64,000 nucleotides of DNA, taken from contig NZ_CP093313.1 of assembly GCF_025264625.1 (NCBI RefSeq), positions 2,108,001-2,172,000 on the forward strand. Reading direction: 5' to 3'. The notes below the pieces were generated by a model. The model had not been told where the DNA came from. It searched no databases and was given only the letters and a program-made list of their open reading frames with translations. Origin of the DNA: Occallatibacter riparius (lineage in GTDB: Bacteria > Acidobacteriota > Terriglobia > Terriglobales > Acidobacteriaceae). This document shows, one piece after another, positions 41,234 to 50,307 of this stretch (positions are counted from its first letter, which is position 1; each line of letters opens with the position of its first letter). A program made the position numbers and the translations under genes.

Positions 41234-43756
41234 CTACTTGACACTCGAAACGGGCGTCACCTCGATGTAGTCGAATGCCGCGGGATCCTTAGCGTCCGCG
41301 ACTCCCTCGAGCTCGATCCGATCGCCCGGCTTCAGCTCCAAGCCGCGCATCACGTAGCGAGTGGTGTTATCCCCATGGAGCGTGCGTGAGGGCAGCTTCG
41401 CATCCGCCACCCACTTCGCTTCTTCCTTCCCGTTAACGCTGAAGGCAAACTTCGCATCGCCGCCCTGCAGGTCAAAGTACTGCACCACTACATCGAAGCG
41501 GCCGGCCTTTTCCTCGTACCTCCATTCAGCGGAGCAGTTAGTTTCGGCGCAACTCACCGCCTTTCCACCTGACGCATCCTCCCACGGCTGCACACCAACT
41601 ACCTTGTACCCCGTCAGCTTCGCGTTTTCGGCTTCGTAACGGCCCGGGTAATGCCCGGCTCTTCCCTTCTCATCCGGAATCCCGCTCAGTTTGAGGAAGT
41701 ACTGCACGATTGCGTCGCGCCACACAAACGCGTGTCCCGCCTGGTACTCCAGACGCTTGTGCATCTCGTTGTAAATCTGCGGATCGATCTTGCCCTCAAG
41801 CGTCTTCCACTCCTGCCCCAGCCGCGCGGCTTCCTCCGCGCCCTGGTAGTGGCTGTCGTAGATGTACTGGATCACGGTCTTTCCGTCGAGCAGCTTCCAC
41901 GTATACGGCACGTGATGAAAGAACGTCAGTAGCTCATCGGGTGTGGTCTTCGCATCCTCGTACTTCCTGGCCAGTTCCGGGGGATACTGCCCGGCATAGC
42001 CCGTTCCAGTCGCGACGCTGCGATCCATACCCACAGCCTCGTGATCTGCTCGATGCCACTGGCCCCAGCCGTTGTTCTCGCTTGCCTCGATATTCGGGCC
42101 GTAGTGCGACCCCGTGATGTCGGTCAGCGTCTGCATGCCGAGCGGTCCCGTGTAGTGCAGATACGCCGGCCAGCTTTGCATCAGCATCGCCGTCACCGTC
42201 CTCACTACTTCGGGATCGTTGCCCAGCGTCTGCCGTGTCCACTCCTCGGCGATCTGCTCCACCGTCAGATTCGGCTCCCACGCCAACCGTCCGAAGGCGT
42301 ACAGATTCGCGAGCGCCAGCGGCGATCCCAACCATCCGTTCTGCCCCACACTTGCAACACCGACCATTCCGCCGAGCGGCCTGTCGAACGTCTTGCCCGC
42401 GATGATTTCCTTGACTGGCGTGGTGCGATTCTGGGCGCGCAGATCGAAGTCCAAAACCCACTTCCACATGGGCGCGATGTAAACGAGATGGCGCTGTTGA
42501 CCGAGGTACTCCTGGGTGATCTGCAACTCCATTGCCTGGTTCGTCTTCTCCAGTCCCGCAAACAGGGGACTCACCGGCTCCTGCGTCTGGAAGTCGATTG
42601 GTCCCTCTTTGACCTGCACAATCACATTCGGCGCAAACTTGCCGTCCAGCGGATGGAAGATGTCATAGGCCGCTCGTGCTCGATCCGCCTTCGCGTCGTT
42701 CCAATCGAGATGGTGGTTGTAGACAAACGCACGATACAGCACCACCCCGCCATGCGGAGCCAGAGCATTGGCCAGCACATTCGCCGCATCCGCGGGAGTG
42801 CGCCCGTAACTCGCCGGCCCCGGCTGCCCCTCGCTATCGGCCTTGACCGTGAACCCGGCGAGATCGGGAATCGCCGCATACACCTCATCGACCTTTCTCT
42901 TCCACCACCCGATCACTTCGGGATCAACGGGGTCATAGGTCTTCAATCCGCCAATCTTCTGCGGGCTGGCAATGTCCACGCTCAGCCCCACGCGCACGCC
43001 CCACGGTCGCATTGCATCCGCGATCCGCGCCACCTCCTTCAGCATCTGGGGCTCGAGAAACACCGCGGCATTGTTCACATTGTTGATGTTGCATCCATTG
43101 ATGCCGACCGAAGCCAGCAGCCGCGCGTATTCCGATACTGGCTTCAGGTCCGCGCGCACATGGCCGCCATCGAAGAAGATCGACCGGCCGGCGTAGCCGC
43201 GCTCCACTGAGCCATCCGCGTTGTCCCATTCGTCTACCCAGCGGATGGGCATGGCGGGGGATTCGGCCAGACTCATCGAACGAAGATCCCGGTGCATGGC
43301 GGCAGATCGAAGCAGGTCGAAAGCGCCGTAAAGCGCGCCCCGGGAATCAGAACCTGCTATTGCAATAAGCCGGTTGCCTTGCTGGATAGATGAGCCGAGC
43401 CAGAACCCATCGGCAACTAGATGATCGGGGAGCCGAAGTGCAGGATAGGCATTGCGAAGTTCTTCGAGCGTGCCTACTACTATCTGCGCTTTCTTCTGCG
43501 AATCGGCTCCAGAAGCTAATGCGATGCCAGATGCACCACGTTCTAACTCATCCGCAGCCCTCTGCTCGAGAGGGTCTGGACCGAGAGCGCGGACACGCGC
43601 ATCGACCGGGTCATGTGCACCTCGCCCCCTGATCCAGGCTTGATCCGCGGTCTGCGCCCACGCCACCTCGGTGCTCATCGCCATAGCTAGGAGAGCCCCA
43701 ACAAAACCGATTTTCTTACCGACCCCGCGATGCCCCGACACCCGTCCATTGCGCAT
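41234..43756 (-). CDS. aguA: Alpha-glucuronidase (GH67) with C-terminal carbohydrate-binding-like domain
   Basis: 840 residues with a signal peptide near residues 15-34. GH67 features: RWVDEWDNADGSVERGYAGRSIFF, YARLLASVGINGCNINNVNN, GFTVKADSEGQPGPASYGRTPADAANVLANALAPHGGVVLYRAFVYN, VKEGPIDFQTQEPVSPLFAG and QITQEYLGQQRHLVY. GH67 removes 4-O-methylglucuronic acid side groups from xylan fragments. The last 150 residues (from YPGRYEAENAKLTGYKVVG) look like a CBM6/35-type beta-sandwich, unusual for the family because typical GH67 proteins stop at about 690 residues. Fits plant xylan use together with the GH9 and AGE genes. Confidence 0.88.
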   Translation of the reverse strand: MRNGRVSGHRGVGKKIGFVGALLAMAMSTEVAWAQTADQAWIRGRGAHDPVDARVRALGPDPLEQRAADELERGASGIALASGADSQKKAQIVVGTLEELRNAYPALRLPDHLVADGFWLGSSIQQGNRLIAIAGSDSRGALYGAFDLLRSAAMHRDLRSMSLAESPAMPIRWVDEWDNADGSVERGYAGRSIFFDGGHVRADLKPVSEYARLLASVGINGCNINNVNNAAVFLEPQMLKEVARIADAMRPWGVRVGLSVDIASPQKIGGLKTYDPVDPEVIGWWKRKVDEVYAAIPDLAGFTVKADSEGQPGPASYGRTPADAANVLANALAPHGGVVLYRAFVYNHHLDWNDAKADRARAAYDIFHPLDGKFAPNVIVQVKEGPIDFQTQEPVSPLFAGLEKTNQAMELQITQEYLGQQRHLVYIAPMWKWVLDFDLRAQNRTTPVKEIIAGKTFDRPLGGMVGVASVGQNGWLGSPLALANLYAFGRLAWEPNLTVEQIAEEWTRQTLGNDPEVVRTVTAMLMQSWPAYLHYTGPLGMQTLTDITGSHYGPNIEASENNGWGQWHRADHEAVGMDRSVATGTGYAGQYPPELARKYEDAKTTPDELLTFFHHVPYTWKLLDGKTVIQYIYDSHYQGAEEAARLGQEWKTLEGKIDPQIYNEMHKRLEYQAGHAFVWRDAIVQYFLKLSGIPDEKGRAGHYPGRYEAENAKLTGYKVVGVQPWEDASGGKAVSCAETNCSAEWRYEEKAGRFDVVVQYFDLQGGDAKFAFSVNGKEEAKWVADAKLPSRTLHGDNTTRYVMRGLELKPGDRIELEGVADAKDPAAFDYIEVTPVSSVK

Positions 43757-43815
43757 GGCTACGTTGTATCACGCGGCGCTTACGGGCTCGCCGACCGGGT
43801 GGGAGGCCGCGCCGG

Positions 43816-44847
<1,032 letters not shown>

Positions 44848-44865
44848 CGATTTACCTCATAAGGG

Positions 44866-44896
44866 CAGGGATCAGGGACCAGGCATCAGGGACCAG
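44866..44896 (+). repeat. Degenerate 7-nt repeat array
   Basis: Units CAGGGAT, CAGGGAC, CAGGCAT, CAGGGAC in perfect 7-base register upstream of tdh. Confidence 0.8.
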
Positions 44897-45051
44897 ATCT
44901 CTTACGGCCACTCCGGCAATGATTCTCCATGACCCCTTGGAGGTGCAAGGAGCTGTTGGCTCATGGGAGGGAGGGGGGTGGGGGTGGCTCGGGTGAGGGC
45001 TGCGGGCCGGTCGCACCAATTCTGGTGCGGTCACGGGCCGGGGGTCCGTCG

Positions 45052-45134
45052 TCCTACGGGACTTGAGGGGGTTCTGGAATGGGGACCCCCACGTTGAAAC
45101 GCGGGGCTAACGACCAGTGCGCCTCCGGCGCGGC
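45052..45134. repeat. Paired-hairpin repeat element, copy 1
   Basis: Hairpin CCCC-A-CGT-TGAA-ACG-C-GGGG at about 45087-45106 and, after 12 bases, GCGCC-TCC-GGCGC. A diverged copy at 51778-51862 keeps both structures with a compensating base-pair change. Confidence 0.8.
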
Positions 45135-45324
45135 ATTTGTGGTGCGGCTGGAGTGGCGGGCGCGTGCGGGTGGGGGGTTCGACGCGGCGCTGCGGGACGC
45201 GCGACGGGGCTGGCGCTGGAACCCCGGACGGGGCTGGACCTGATACCCCTGACGGGTCCATTGCACCGCTCGGACCCGGCCGGGGCTATTCTCGTGCCGC
45301 GCCTACGGGGCGTCCAATTTGTGA

Positions 45325-45534
45325 CTTCAAGTTGGGTGGGGGGTGGGGCCGTTTGCGCCGTGCGTCCGCTTTCCGTCGCGCTGCCGGGTTTCTCCCGGGG
45401 GCGGGTTCACGGTAACGGGAGTCCAGGGTGGCAGCTTGGGATTGCGCTCACGGGTGTTCGGGAAACTGCGGGAGACCGTGCGGGTGCGAGCATCGCCGCC
45501 ATGTCTCCAAAACCGGGAGACATGGGGCACCCCT
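45325..45534 (+). repeat. 210-bp direct repeat, copy A
   Basis: Matches 46639-46846 over its full length at roughly 85-90% by eye, same orientation. Its right end is the hairpin with the GGGGCACCCC tail. The two copies flank the c-type cytochrome gene. Confidence 0.88.
45499..45533 (+). repeat. Hairpin with GGGGCACCCC tail, copy 1
   Basis: Perfect 10-bp stem (45499-45508 with 45516-45525), loop AAAACCG, followed by GGCACCCC. One of four such hairpins in the window. Confidence 0.75.
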
Positions 45535-45665
45535 CGTTAAGTTGATGGAGGACGTGGGCCACCCGGCCGCCCGCTCATCGCGATGATGCCGCGATGAACG
45601 GGGCACAGCTCCGGCCTTCCTCACGATCAGGGCTGAACCAACGACCGGGCCACCTGCCCGGCAGG

Positions 45666-46415
45666 TCAGGAGCAGCTGTTGCGCAGGTAGGGCGCTCCGT
45701 CGACCACGGTATCGATGCAGGGGATGGCGCTCAGGTACTCGTAGACAGCGCGCAGATCGTGCTCGGTCATGTTCTGCTGGACGGGCCAGGGCATGACCTG
45801 GAGGAGGTCTGCATTGAAGGGAGCCGGCAGGCAGGTCCCGTCGGGCGCTCCCGTGCAGGCGGGATGGACGTGGTCGTAGTCCTTGCCGGTGCGCATGATG
45901 GTGAGGAACTCCCGGAAGGTGTGGCCTCCTTCGGGAAGGCCGGTGTTATCGGGGGTCAGGTTGCGGGAATAGAGGTGGTTGAGCGTGAATACGGGGCCGA
46001 AATCGCGGCCTCCACCCAGATAGGTTTGGGGGTTGATCTGCTGGGTGCCCTGGTAAGGACCCTTGGGGGGCGAGAGGAGGTAGGGGTTTCCGGTGGGGAG
46101 GTACTCGGTTTGCGGGCCGCGGCTGTGGCAGCCGTTGCAGTCGGCCTGGGCGTTGACGATGTAGCTTCCAAGACCTACCAGTTCCCTGTTTTTGTGTTCC
46201 AGGTTGAGCGGTACGGGCGCGATGGCGAAGCCGATTTTGATCTTGGACTGTTCCCGTTCATGTTCGGATTCCTGCTCAGCCTGTACGCGCGGTGCTCTGA
46301 GTGAGGATGCGCAGAAGAGGATGACCAGGACGGCGGCGGCGATGGCGAGCGCCCTTAAGAACAGCCGGGCGCCGAGGGGTTTGGAGGGGCCGGAAAGCAG
46401 ACGGGGAATATGCAT
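45666..46415 (-). CDS. Secreted monoheme c-type cytochrome
   Basis: 249 residues with an N-terminal hydrophobic segment (about 20-40, LFLRALAIAAAVLVILFCASS) serving as signal or anchor. One heme motif, CNGCH, lies at about residue 96-100, and the text around it (IVNAQADCNGCHSRGP) resembles diheme/monoheme cytochromes linked to dehydrogenases. A later segment (NLTPDNTGLPEGGHTFREFLTIMRTGKD, MPWPVQQNMTEHDLRAVYEYLSAIPCI) matches the c-type cytochrome fold with the distal Met (VMPWP). Gene is isolated and enclosed between two copies of a 210-bp repeat. Redox partner unknown. Confidence 0.75.
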   Translation of the reverse strand: MHIPRLLSGPSKPLGARLFLRALAIAAAVLVILFCASSLRAPRVQAEQESEHEREQSKIKIGFAIAPVPLNLEHKNRELVGLGSYIVNAQADCNGCHSRGPQTEYLPTGNPYLLSPPKGPYQGTQQINPQTYLGGGRDFGPVFTLNHLYSRNLTPDNTGLPEGGHTFREFLTIMRTGKDYDHVHPACTGAPDGTCLPAPFNADLLQVMPWPVQQNMTEHDLRAVYEYLSAIPCIDTVVDGAPYLRNSCS

Positions 46416-46567
46416 GGAGTCTCCTTGGCGATTGAATTGAAGCCGGGAAGAAAGGGCCTAGGGGACGGTCATGGAGTCAAGGCAAGGTGATTGATGCAGT
46501 GCAGCAAAGAGGAACAGATGGCCCGGATGGTAGGAGGCGGACGCCCTGGATGTCAACGGAAGTTTTT

Positions 46568-46590
46568 GGCACCTGCGGTGCGGCCAACTG
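46568..46590 (+). repeat. 23-base GGCACCTGCGG-type repeat, copy 1
   Basis: Identical over 23 bases to 51626-51648 and differing at two positions from 53610-53632. The half GCACC/GGTGC within it forms a short hairpin. Confidence 0.8.
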
Positions 46591-46638
46591 GCGCTGCGCG
46601 CCGAGGCAGGTTGGAGAACGCTGAGGACCGTGCGGGTG

Positions 46639-46846
46639 CTTCAAGTTGGGTGGGGGTGGGGCCGTTTGCGCCGTGCGTCCGCTTTCCGTCGCGGTGACGG
46701 GTTTCTCCGGGAGCGGGTTCGCGGTAACGGGAGTCCAGGGTGGCAGTTTGGGATTGCGGTCACGGGTGTCAAGGGAAACTGCGGGAGACCGTGTGGCGCG
46801 ATCATCGCTCCCATGTCTCCAGAACCGGGAGACAGGGGGCACCCCT
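46639..46846 (+). repeat. 210-bp direct repeat, copy B
   Basis: Second copy of the element at 45325-45534, same orientation. Just before it, GACCGTGCGGGTGC (46626-46639) repeats a segment found inside copy A, a hint of past tandem duplication. The terminal hairpin (46811-46838) keeps the fold with one mismatch. Confidence 0.88.
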
Positions 46847-47026
46847 GTTTGCTATTTCGCGGGATTGAGACCTGGCACCCGCCCCGCATGACTCCGAGTT
46901 AACTCGAGGGAGTAACTCAGTTATAGATAAGGTTCATCGCTCAAGCTGACGCTACAACAACTGTGACAGGATTCAAGAGAGATGTGATACGCATTACTTA
47001 CCCTACAACATCCATGGAGAACACAC

Positions 47027-48010
47027 ATGAAGCTCGGGTCGGCGATCAGTTGCTCTTTGCTGTTGTGTGCACTTACCTCTGCGGGCGCACAAAACACGCC
47101 CACGACATCCACAAATGCTAAGACGGCGGAGACTACAATCTCAGTGCCGGGCGGAGCAGGCGCTACGGTTACATCTTCGGGAACCGCTGGTGCCGGTCCG
47201 ATTATTGGTTTCCAAGTCTCACAATTGGACAACTACTTCATCTCATCGTTTTTCACTATCTCCCCACCACAGAGCGTCTCTGGACAATTGCCCACAGGAA
47301 CTCAGACAGTTTCGGCTGATCAAGGAAACTTCGGTGCATTTCTTCTTACTCCGCCGGGTCAAGGAACATCATATTCCTTTGCTGGCAACAGGATGTTTGG
47401 CTTTCAATCAATGAAAGCTAAAGGATGCATCTCCGCCCAAACAAAATCGACCACGGCCAAAGCGGCAGCAGTAGCAGCTGGAAATACTACCGGGGATCTC
47501 GTAGAGAGCGGCTGTGCAATCTATGTTGGGTTCGGCGGCCGCGGTGGTGTCACGAATACGACCTGGGTTGGTCAGGTCACAGGCGGCAATAATCAGTCCA
47601 AGTCGGGAACGGTCGCATTTATTACGTTCCCAGAGCTCGTTGTTACGTCGAAAACATATGTATCTCCAATCAGTAGTTCGGCCGCCGGAGCAGCAAATCA
47701 GAATAATCAATACCAATTCGGCGTAAGCTTCGGCCCCTCATGGCGCTTTATCGGCGGAGATCTCGCTCAAGGACAATCGACCTCCACGACCCCCACCTTC
47801 CGAAGTCAAATGTTGGGAACCGATAAGACGAGTTTCTTCAGTCCTGAAGTGACCTTTTTCGTGAAGATGAACGAGTTCAAGCCCTATTTCAGATTTTCAC
47901 ACTTCTCTCAACCAAAAGCCGACCAACCCATCCCGGGCTTCACAGGTTCCCAATTTGTTTTTGGTGTTGACGTTACGTCAGCCATCTTTCAGACGAAGCC
48001 CGGCTCATAG
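47027..48010 (+). CDS. Secreted or outer-membrane protein of unknown function
   Basis: 327 residues. Signal peptide MKLGSAISCSLLLCALTSAGA (cleavage near 21), then a Thr/Ser/Gly-rich region, and strand-like stretches with aromatics (FITFPELVVTSKTYVSPI, YQFGVSFGPSWRFIGG, EVTFFVKMNEFKPYFRFSHFSQ) ending FVFGVDVTSAIF, suggestive of a beta-barrel. No family recognised. Base composition and codons are more AT-rich than neighbours, as in the two genes downstream, so it probably arrived with them. Its start is preceded by GGAG. Confidence 0.55.
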   Translation: MKLGSAISCSLLLCALTSAGAQNTPTTSTNAKTAETTISVPGGAGATVTSSGTAGAGPIIGFQVSQLDNYFISSFFTISPPQSVSGQLPTGTQTVSADQGNFGAFLLTPPGQGTSYSFAGNRMFGFQSMKAKGCISAQTKSTTAKAAAVAAGNTTGDLVESGCAIYVGFGGRGGVTNTTWVGQVTGGNNQSKSGTVAFITFPELVVTSKTYVSPISSSAAGAANQNNQYQFGVSFGPSWRFIGGDLAQGQSTSTTPTFRSQMLGTDKTSFFSPEVTFFVKMNEFKPYFRFSHFSQPKADQPIPGFTGSQFVFGVDVTSAIFQTKPGS

Positions 48011-48364
48011 GGTGGGGAGCGAGACTGCTGACTCGAAGCACAGCGCAGGCGGACTGGCTAAGACCACCTTGCTGACTGTGTGAGAGGTATTTTTGCCTCA
48101 CATGGATTTTCTTGATTTGTGGTGACCGGCGCTGGATTTTGCGGACGCGACCATCCTTCGCCGGCACCGAAATTTGAGTGCCTTCGACTACGCTCAGGGC
48201 GGACACCACCCACGACGCGGTTCCTCATGGAGAACGGGCCAACGGCGCATCGCGCCGAGATGTGCACTTCCAGCTCGATGAGCTTGGCTTTGCTCGACGC
48301 TGGAGTCTCCATCAGATATAAAGAGTCAAGTTGAATCGAGATTTCTGAAGGGCGGAGACAAAGA
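48011..48364. other. Spacer upstream of the DUF262 gene
   Basis: 354 bp with no credible gene. A TGTGAG/CTCACA stem of about 6 bp lies near 48078-48101. The right end contains the promoter region of the DUF262-HEPN pair; GGGCGGAG precedes the start. Confidence 0.5.
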
Positions 48365-49528
48365 ATGGCTTACGACGAGGAATACGACTTGATTGAAGCC
48401 GAAGATGAAAGCGAGTCCGACCTCCGGGCGGTAGACTTGGCGCGCCTGAATGAGACGAGCGTTAGTTCGGCGGACTGGACCGTTGAAACCATCCTTTCGC
48501 AGCTCTCCAAGGGGAATATCGATCTCGGTCCCGTATTTCAGAGGCGAGACGCTTGGGATGCGAAGCGAAAGAGTCGTTTCGTCGAGTCTCTAATCATGCA
48601 GCTTCCTATTCCACAACTTGTTCTCGCGGAACACCCGAGCAAACGCGGGGCATTCATCGTCATCGATGGCAAACAACGGCTTGTGAGTCTCCAGAGGTTT
48701 TCTGAAGATCCGGAGTTCGCTCTTGAAAAGCTAGAGTTCAAAACAGAACTAAACAGACTTCATTACGCTGATCTCGAGACAGACCCCAGATTTTCAGAGG
48801 ATCTGAGACTTTTCCAGAATGCCACGATCCGTACAACCGTAATTCGCGGATGGAAAAATGAAGCAGTTCTTTACCTCATTTTTTTGAGGCTGAACACTGG
48901 AAGTCTACCGCTTTCGCCTCAAGAGCTACGGACCGCCCTCCACCCAGGTCCATTCGTATCATTTATCAACACGACCTCGGTCGAGTTGCGGCCCCTTCAG
49001 CGAGCTCTTTCGCTCGACGGCCCAGATTTCCGCATGAGAGATGCTGAATTGCTGGTCAGATATTACGCGTTCACGCATTTCCTGCAGTTCTACAGGGGTA
49101 ATCTGAAAGATTTCTTAGACTACACCTGTCTCCGAATGAATGAAGGATGGCGCGAAATGGAGACCACCGTGAGATACGGGGTGGAATGGCTCAGCGACGC
49201 CATTGACACGACCTTCGCGGTCTTCGGATCAGAGCATGCGTTCCGCAAGTGGGATGGTCGGCACTTCGAAACAAGGTTCAATCGCGCGATTTTTGACATC
49301 ATGGTCTTTTATTTTAGGGACGCGCGGGTAAGGGCCGCTGCTATTGAAGCCGCTCCCGACGTTGTTGATGGATTCAAGGATCTATGCACAAACGTCGAAT
49401 TTCTTAGGAGCGTTGAATCAACCACAAAAAGTTTGGCTGCGACCCAGTTACGCCTGAACCGGTGGGGAGACCGTTTATCGACGATACTTCACATCCCCGT
49501 TGAGACTCCCAATGTAGGCGGGAGATAG
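48365..49528 (+). CDS. DUF262-domain protein (GmrSD-type N-terminal, ParB-like fold)
   Basis: 387 residues. The DUF262 signature is clear: FQRRDAW (58-64), then RFVESLIMQLPIPQLVLAE and IVIDGKQRLVSLQRF, where DGKQRL at 101-106 is the family's nucleotide-binding/nuclease-like core. The N-terminal 45 residues are acidic. The C-terminal 200 residues lack the DUF1524 HNH nuclease found in GmrSD type IV restriction proteins, so this is the DUF262-only form. It is three bases upstream of a HEPN gene, the arrangement expected of a two-gene toxin-antitoxin or defence module. Codon use is noticeably less GC-rich than in flanking genes. Confidence 0.8.
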   Translation: MAYDEEYDLIEAEDESESDLRAVDLARLNETSVSSADWTVETILSQLSKGNIDLGPVFQRRDAWDAKRKSRFVESLIMQLPIPQLVLAEHPSKRGAFIVIDGKQRLVSLQRFSEDPEFALEKLEFKTELNRLHYADLETDPRFSEDLRLFQNATIRTTVIRGWKNEAVLYLIFLRLNTGSLPLSPQELRTALHPGPFVSFINTTSVELRPLQRALSLDGPDFRMRDAELLVRYYAFTHFLQFYRGNLKDFLDYTCLRMNEGWREMETTVRYGVEWLSDAIDTTFAVFGSEHAFRKWDGRHFETRFNRAIFDIMVFYFRDARVRAAAIEAAPDVVDGFKDLCTNVEFLRSVESTTKSLAATQLRLNRWGDRLSTILHIPVETPNVGGR

Positions 49529-49531
49529 AAG

Positions 49532-50149
49532 ATGTCATCCCGGCGGTTTAAGCAGCTCGAAAAGCGTCTTGGAGAACTCCGTACGCATTTCTTACCCTCC
49601 GCCTTTGACCCGCTCGGTATCTACTCACCAAGCGTGCACGATCTCACGCGTGGCTACCAAGTTTTGGCGCACGCAGAAATAGAAGCGTTCATCGAAGACC
49701 GTACCTCGGAAGTAGTGGCACGAGCTCAAGCCGCTTTCCGAAATCGTGGACGTTGTGGTGAAGTGCTGACAGCCATTTTGGCGTTTCACTACGTTGAGCA
49801 GCCGCCGGTTGGAGAGAAGACAGCGGAAAAGATATTCAACAACAATCAGGATCACCCGCGTGCTGCAGTCGAGCTCTCATGTAGACGCTATTTGAACGAA
49901 GTGAAGGGAAATAACGGTATCAAGCAGAAGGACGTTTTGAACCTATTTCTCCCCATAGGATTGAAGCCGACAAGGATCAATGCCGCCTGGCTCCGCTTGG
50001 TCGATGCATTTGGCGCGGCCCGAGGTCTGATTGCTCATGCCGCCTTGGCCGTGCAGAGGCAACCCGACCCCAAGACTGTGTTCGAGGAGGTGGAGAGGAT
50101 CAAAGCTGACCTGCGCACGCTTGACGAGGATATGGCAAAGTTGCGCTGA
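49532..50149 (+). CDS. HEPN-domain protein, likely RNase partner of the DUF262 protein
   Basis: 205 residues, all-alpha. The N-terminal helix holds DLTRGYQVLAHAEIEAFIEDRTSEVVARA, as in RiboL-PSP-type HEPN domains (MAE_28990-like). Near the C terminus, FGAARGLIAHAA places R164 and H169 in the R-x4-H motif, which forms the active site of HEPN ribonucleases. Acting as an RNase is therefore likely. Begins three bases after the DUF262 stop, so translation is coupled. HEPN proteins often act as toxins in abortive-infection systems. No antitoxin of the MNT family is encoded here, so the DUF262 protein may have that controlling role. Confidence 0.75.
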   Translation: MSSRRFKQLEKRLGELRTHFLPSAFDPLGIYSPSVHDLTRGYQVLAHAEIEAFIEDRTSEVVARAQAAFRNRGRCGEVLTAILAFHYVEQPPVGEKTAEKIFNNNQDHPRAAVELSCRRYLNEVKGNNGIKQKDVLNLFLPIGLKPTRINAAWLRLVDAFGAARGLIAHAALAVQRQPDPKTVFEEVERIKADLRTLDEDMAKLR

Positions 50150-50307
50150 GGATGGGGAAGTTGAAGGAAAGTCCGATGAGTTCCACTACCCTCGAATGTT
50201 CCGATGATGCGCCGCCGCTGCAATCTAAGTCTCGTCACCGTTCGGCAGGGCCGCGACTCTCGGTTCGTTCGAGGACAGAGATGTCATTACTTCAGTTGGT
50301 GACAGGG

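Larger units (their letters stand above)
44848..45665. other. Repeat-rich intergenic region with no gene
   Basis: 818 bp made of several repeated elements: a 7-nt array (44866-44896), a paired-hairpin element (45052-45134) and one copy of a 210-bp repeat (45325-45534), with a hairpin of CGCACCA/TGGTGCG near 45012-45029. Long plus-strand ORFs here (for example 45117-45545) run through these repeats and have no protein-like composition. Confidence 0.75.
46416..47026. other. Repeat-rich spacer between cytochrome and secreted-protein genes
   Basis: No gene. Holds a 23-base repeat (46568-46590), copy B of the 210-bp repeat, and an AT-richer right end (46900-47026) that may carry the promoter for the downstream gene. 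Confidence 0.65.

Noticed and set aside
45117..45545. 142-residue plus-strand ORF in the repeat-rich region
   Set aside because: It runs through the 210-bp repeat and hairpin elements, is very rich in Gly, Arg and Ala, has no ribosome-binding site and resembles no family.
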